From positions 1 to 64,000 of the forward strand of contig CABIWJ010000004.1 in the NCBI GenBank assembly GCA_902362455.1: 64,000 nucleotides of DNA, written 5' to 3'. This DNA is from Eubacteriaceae bacterium. GTDB taxonomy: Bacteria; Bacillota; Clostridia; Lachnospirales; Lachnospiraceae. Within the stretch, counting starts at the first letter, position 1, and each line of letters opens with the position of its first letter. This document shows positions 62,681 through 64,000 of the stretch, one piece after another. The translations under genes were made by a program, and so were the position numbers. The notes under the pieces were generated by a model. It was given only the letters and a program-made list of their open reading frames with translations. It was not told where the DNA came from and did not search any database.

Positions 62681-62944
62681 TTAAGAAAGTTTGTTAACAG
62701 CTGTTGCTAAACGAGAAACTTTTCTTGAAGCATTGTTCTTATGGTAAACACCTTTTGTACAAGCTTTATCGATTTCAACTGTAGCAGCGTTTAATGCAGC
62801 TAAAGCAGCTTCTTTATCATTAGCATCGATAGCAGAGTAAACTTTCTTTACAGAAGTTTTAACCTTTGATCTGATAGCCTTGTTTCTTGCTGTTTTTGTT
62901 TCAGTAACTAAAATTCTTTTTTTTGCAGATTTAATATTAGCCAA
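62681..62944 (-). CDS. rpsT: 30S ribosomal protein S20
   Basis: This is a small-subunit protein that binds the 5' domain of 16S rRNA. The 87-residue product starts ANIKSAKKRILVTE, with the TKTARNKAIRSKVKT segment and a basic helical body of normal length. The start is a TTG at 62944, 7 bases after GGAGGT; an upstream in-frame ATG is part of the ribosome binding site region. It is monocistronic and faces away from gpr. Confidence 0.97.
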   Translation of the reverse strand: MANIKSAKKRILVTETKTARNKAIRSKVKTSVKKVYSAIDANDKEAALAALNAATVEIDKACTKGVYHKNNASRKVSRLATAVNKLS

Positions 62945-62981
62945 TCTGTCCACCTCCAAAATATATTCTGTTATTAGTATT

Positions 62982-63057
62982 TTGACTCTTTGAGAGAGAG
63001 TTAGGAGTCAATATCTATGCTTTACATCTTATAAGACGCGGACGTGTCAAATGTAAA
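62982..63057 (-). promoter_or_regulatory. Structured rpsT leader
   Basis: Two stems lie in the 5' leader of rpsT: TTGACTC/GAGTCAA (62982-63011) and TTTACA/TGTAAA (63021-63057), the latter enclosing a GC-rich GACGCGGACGTGTC. It could bind S20 for autoregulation (inference) or simply stabilise the mRNA. Confidence 0.55.
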
Positions 63058-63068
63058 CATACTAATAT

Positions 63069-63097
63069 AGTGTAAAGTATAACTATATTTTTGTCAA
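63069..63097 (-). promoter_or_regulatory. Sigma-A promoter of rpsT
   Basis: On the minus strand TTGACA and TACACT are exactly 17 bases apart. It lies 118-125 bases before the S20 start, giving a long leader. Confidence 0.8.
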
Positions 63098-63161
63098 TAA
63101 GTATTTTGGTATATTTTAACGTATTTTTACAAAGAATAATTAAAAGTAAGTTAAATGCGTA

Positions 63162-63246
63162 GCAGGCGTTAAAATGTAGTTTTTATCACATGGCGGAATA
63201 TGGATTTTGCCTGTAAAATTTAGCATTTTTAACGTGATAAGCCTGC
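63162..63246 (+). promoter_or_regulatory. Palindromic leader of gpr
   Basis: GCAGG-CGTTAAAATG (63162-63176) pairs with CATTTTTAACG (63224-63234) and CCTGC (63242-63246). A competing pairing TTATCAC (63183-63189) with GTGATAA (63234-63240) overlaps the right arm. It ends 5 bases before the gpr ribosome binding site, so the fold could affect translation. Confidence 0.6.
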
Positions 63247-63261
63247 AGAATGGAGAGTAAA

Positions 63262-64000
63262 TTGGCAGAATTCAAGATTAGAACAGACCTTGCCGTAGAA
63301 TTAAAAGACGGAGTAAAGTGTAATAGGGATATTGAGGGAATAAGCATAGATGAAGAATATTTAGAAAATGGAAGTGTTAAAGTTACAAAGGTAGTAGTGG
63401 AAGATGAAAATGGAGCAAGATATATAGGAAAGCCAATGGGTAATTATATAACACTTGAAGCAAGGGAATTAGGAGAGGCGGACGATTCTTATCACAGAAA
63501 TATTTCTAAATTACTTGCTAAATATTTAAAAGAAATACTACCCTGCAGGAATGGAGGAAAGGTATTAGTGGTTGGATTAGGCAACAGGGAGGCTACACCT
63601 GATTCATTAGGACCAAGGGTAGTAGACAATATTTTCATTACAAGAAAGATGAATGAACTATATGCACCAAGAGAAAAAATAGAAAAATGTGCAAGATTTG
63701 AAGTGAGTGGAATTGCACCGGGTGTTATGGCACAGACTGGTATGGAATCGGCTGAAATAATCAAGGGTATTGTTAAAGAGATTAAGCCTGATGTGATAAT
63801 AGCCATAGATTCGCTTGCGGCACGAAGTACAAGCAGATTAAATACTACGATACAGATTTCTGATGCAGGAATAAATCCCGGTTCAGGCGTAGGCAATCAC
63901 AGGAGGGGACTTACAAGAGAAACGGTGGGCGTTCCGGTAATCGCTATAGGCATACCAACTGTAGTTGATGCTGCCACGATTGTTAACGATACAATGGAAA
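63262..64000 (+). CDS. gpr: GPR germination protease, 5' part (partial)
   Basis: GPR degrades small acid-soluble spore proteins at germination. The 246 residues present read AEFKIRTDLAVELKD (propeptide end), then the conserved VVGLGNREATPDSLGPRVVDN, GIAPGVMAQTGMES, IAIDSLAAR and GVPVIAIGIPTVVDAAT. The catalytic Asp residues are in place. TTG at 63262, 6 bases after GGAG, is the preferred start; ATG at 63250 has no ribosome binding site. The gene runs off the window. Its presence implies sporulation capacity. Confidence 0.95.
   Translation, partial: MAEFKIRTDLAVELKDGVKCNRDIEGISIDEEYLENGSVKVTKVVVEDENGARYIGKPMGNYITLEARELGEADDSYHRNISKLLAKYLKEILPCRNGGKVLVVGLGNREATPDSLGPRVVDNIFITRKMNELYAPREKIEKCARFEVSGIAPGVMAQTGMESAEIIKGIVKEIKPDVIIAIDSLAARSTSRLNTTIQISDAGINPGSGVGNHRRGLTRETVGVPVIAIGIPTVVDAATIVNDTME

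Larger units (their letters stand above)
62945..63261. other. Divergent rpsT-gpr control region
   Basis: This 317-base gap holds the rpsT promoter and leader (62945-63097, minus strand) and a gpr leader palindrome (63162-63246). I found no protein gene. A sporulation-type promoter for gpr was looked for but no convincing sigma-F/G boxes were seen. Confidence 0.7.

Noticed and set aside
63492..63896. Minus-strand open frame near the right end
   Set aside because: It is the shadow of the gpr gene, which is open on the plus strand with all GPR motifs.

Overview
The window looks like chromosomal DNA of an AT-rich, Gram-positive, anaerobic clostridium, most likely a member of the Lachnospiraceae. 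The basis is low GC, AGGAGG-type ribosome binding sites, a SCIFF peptide with its radical SAM maturase, a fused SecDF, a dgt-dnaG-rpoD cluster, a germination protease gene and GerMN protein (sporulation heritage), and many densely packed short operons. Species is not determined. No phage, insertion sequence or CRISPR array is visible.

Layout. 1-4,000: 3' end of a 23S rRNA gene, two tRNA-Leu genes, a chemoreceptor and deoD. 4,000-10,900: replication/transcription core (dgt, dnaG, rpoD, trmK, a TGS-type nucleoside kinase) and rnpB. 10,960-13,500: polysaccharide deacetylase and, on the minus strand, pyrB-pyrI. 13,580-20,380: one plus-strand operon for a minimal Tad-like (type II/IV pilus-related) secretion apparatus. 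It has a deviant TadZ-like ATPase, a CpaF/TadA ATPase, a fused TadB-TadC-like platform protein and four short single-pass proteins. No prepilin peptidase is present. 20,530-32,800: a CNNM/CorC transporter-like protein, the SCIFF cluster, secDF, recJ, apt, a D,D-carboxypeptidase, a PHP phosphoesterase and an ABC-F protein. 33,000-41,600: an apparently inactivated GH13 debranching-enzyme homologue, TraX, CapA, pyridoxal kinase, a Maf-HAD fusion, a PrsA-like foldase and a nitrilase-family amidohydrolase. 41,690-42,290: a ParE/Phd toxin-antitoxin pair of foreign-looking composition. 42,530-46,460: a GtrA-YfhO fusion and a GT2 glycosyltransferase. 46,690-52,970: arginine biosynthesis, with argG divergent from argCJBD across a region rich in ArgR-type half-sites. 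53,000-62,500: a solute-binding protein, a YdcZ-type membrane protein, ComEA, an OmpR-family two-component system, GerMN lipoprotein, ComEC and holA. 62,680-64,000: rpsT (minus) and the 5' part of gpr.

The most interesting signals are these: (i) palindromic, branched leaders placed just upstream of several ribosome binding sites, including a 133-nt element with two perfect 19-20 bp stems before the YdcZ gene; (ii) two genes whose best-placed start codon is not a normal one (ACG for the first Tad-locus gene, ATA for comEC); (iii) the compact Tad-like locus; (iv) a GH13 protein that has lost its catalytic residues; (v) unusual fusions (Maf-HAD, GtrA-YfhO, TadB-TadC-like); and (vi) a tRNA-Leu with an A34 (AAG) anticodon. 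All assignments come from reading the sequence; no database search or folding program was run.
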